A stretch of 64,000 bases of DNA from Martinezella tropici (lineage in GTDB: Bacteria > Pseudomonadota > Alphaproteobacteria > Rhizobiales > Rhizobiaceae), in NCBI GenBank assembly GCA_000799755.1, contig JUHI01000017.1:62001-126000 (forward strand), given 5' to 3'. Every line of letters begins with the position of its first letter. Position 1 is the first letter of the stretch. The translations under genes were made by a program, and so were the position numbers. Below the pieces are notes generated by a model that was not told the DNA's origin, did not search any database, and saw nothing but the letters and a program-made list of their open reading frames with translations. Positions 63,377-64,000 of the stretch are shown here, piece after piece.

Positions 63377-64000
63377 TGGCTTTCTCCTTCGCTCTCCCCA
63401 AGCGTTGGCAGCCCGCCTCCGTCTGGGCGCTCTATGTCGTCGGGCTTCTGCCGGCCGCGTGGGAATTCTATCTCGGCGCGACGGATCAGCTCGGCGCCGA
63501 CGCGGTCAAGACCTTCGAACTTTTCCTGGGGCTGTGGGCGATCCGGTTTCTGCTGCTGACACTTGCGGTCACGCCGCTCCGAGATCTCTTCGGCTGGAAC
63601 TATCTGCGCTATCGCCGCGCGCTCGGCCTGCTCTGTTTCTACTACGCGCTGATGCACCTGACCGTCTATATGGTCCTCGATCAGGCGCTCGACGTGCAGG
63701 CCGTCATCGACGATGTGCTGAAGCGGCCCTTCATCATGTTCGGCATGGCGGGGCTCGTCATGCTGCTGGCGCTCGCCGTGACTTCGAACAATTTCTCGAT
63801 CAAACGACTCGGCAAGACATGGATCTGGCTGCATCGCCTCGTCTATATCATCGCCGCCTGCGGTGCCCTGCACTTCGCCCTGTCGACGAAGGTGCTGTCG
63901 CTGGAGCAGTTCATCTATATCGGCCTGCTGATCGCGATGATCCTCTACCGATCCTATCGGCCGATCATGATGGAAAGACGCCGGGCGGCACGCAGGCCGG
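63376..64000 (+). CDS. msrQ: MsrQ heme-binding membrane subunit, cut by window end
   Basis: The frame runs from the ATG overlapping the msrP stop (TGATG) to the window edge, about 208 codons with no stop. Helices and His residues fit MsrQ (YedZ): YYALMHLTVYMVLD, KTWIWLHRLVYIIAACGALHF, both with heme-ligand-type His. It passes electrons from quinol to MsrP. Nearly complete: the family is roughly 200-220 residues, so the missing 3' end is short. Confidence 0.93.
   Translation, partial: MAFSFALPKRWQPASVWALYVVGLLPAAWEFYLGATDQLGADAVKTFELFLGLWAIRFLLLTLAVTPLRDLFGWNYLRYRRALGLLCFYYALMHLTVYMVLDQALDVQAVIDDVLKRPFIMFGMAGLVMLLALAVTSNNFSIKRLGKTWIWLHRLVYIIAACGALHFALSTKVLSLEQFIYIGLLIAMILYRSYRPIMMERRRAARRP

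Overview
The window looks like chromosomal DNA of a Rhizobium-type alphaproteobacterium (Rhizobiaceae). Evidence: a RopA-type porin, UgpB/A/E/C glycerol-3-phosphate transport proteins, a B12-dependent ribonucleotide reductase preceded by NrdR-type boxes, an AldR/Ald pair, tRNA genes of alphaproteobacterial type, high GC coding DNA, and several intergenic hairpin repeats that I recall as common in rhizobial genomes. I could run no database search, so family assignments rest on motifs, length and context.

Layout. 1-1.3 kb: a decayed IS3-family element and gene-poor DNA ending at the 3' end of a tRNA-Cys gene, a plausible accessory-region edge. 1.6-7 kb: acetyltransferase, the major porin, small secreted proteins, tRNA-Asn and a NodL/LacA-like acetyltransferase. 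7.3-14 kb: ugpBAE, then a tannase/feruloyl-esterase-family gene, then ugpC on the opposite strand. 14.3-22 kb: photolyase, a short-chain dehydrogenase, a compact cysK-alaX-sseA-acetyltransferase operon, and an unclassified secreted protein. 22-31 kb: the divergent ald/aldR pair, an EEP-family hydrolase, a PilZ protein, periplasmic CpdB, and two redox gene pairs each divergent from its regulator (LysR/azoR and TetR/SDR). 31-42 kb: ilvA, tRNA-Leu, wrbA, a molybdopterin-binding-domain protein, a universal stress protein, xanthine phosphoribosyltransferase and nrdJ. 42-53 kb: acyltransferase, alpha/beta hydrolase, an ABC-F ATPase, and a four-gene overlapping operon preceded by a SARP/TPR-type regulator. 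53-64 kb: a ketopantoate-reductase-family gene, a DapA homologue without its catalytic lysine, small orphan genes, degQ-rarA, ilvD, and msrP-msrQ running off the right edge.

The best candidate for an undescribed system is the minus-strand operon at 46608-50797. Its last two genes encode a MotA/ZorA-like polytopic protein and a MotB/ZorB-like protein (one membrane helix with an acidic residue, then an OmpA-type peptidoglycan-binding domain). The first two encode a four-helix coiled-coil membrane protein and a membrane-anchored VWA-like protein. All four overlap, which implies one complex. No flagellar genes and no ZorC/D/E genes are nearby, so this is neither a flagellar stator operon nor a canonical Zorya locus.

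Other points of note: the ugp transporter is split by a tannase gene with ugpC inverted; the DapA-like protein has lost its Schiff-base lysine and two other active-site residues; paired operators lie upstream of the TetR/SDR pair; and two NrdR-type boxes lie 31 bp apart upstream of nrdJ.
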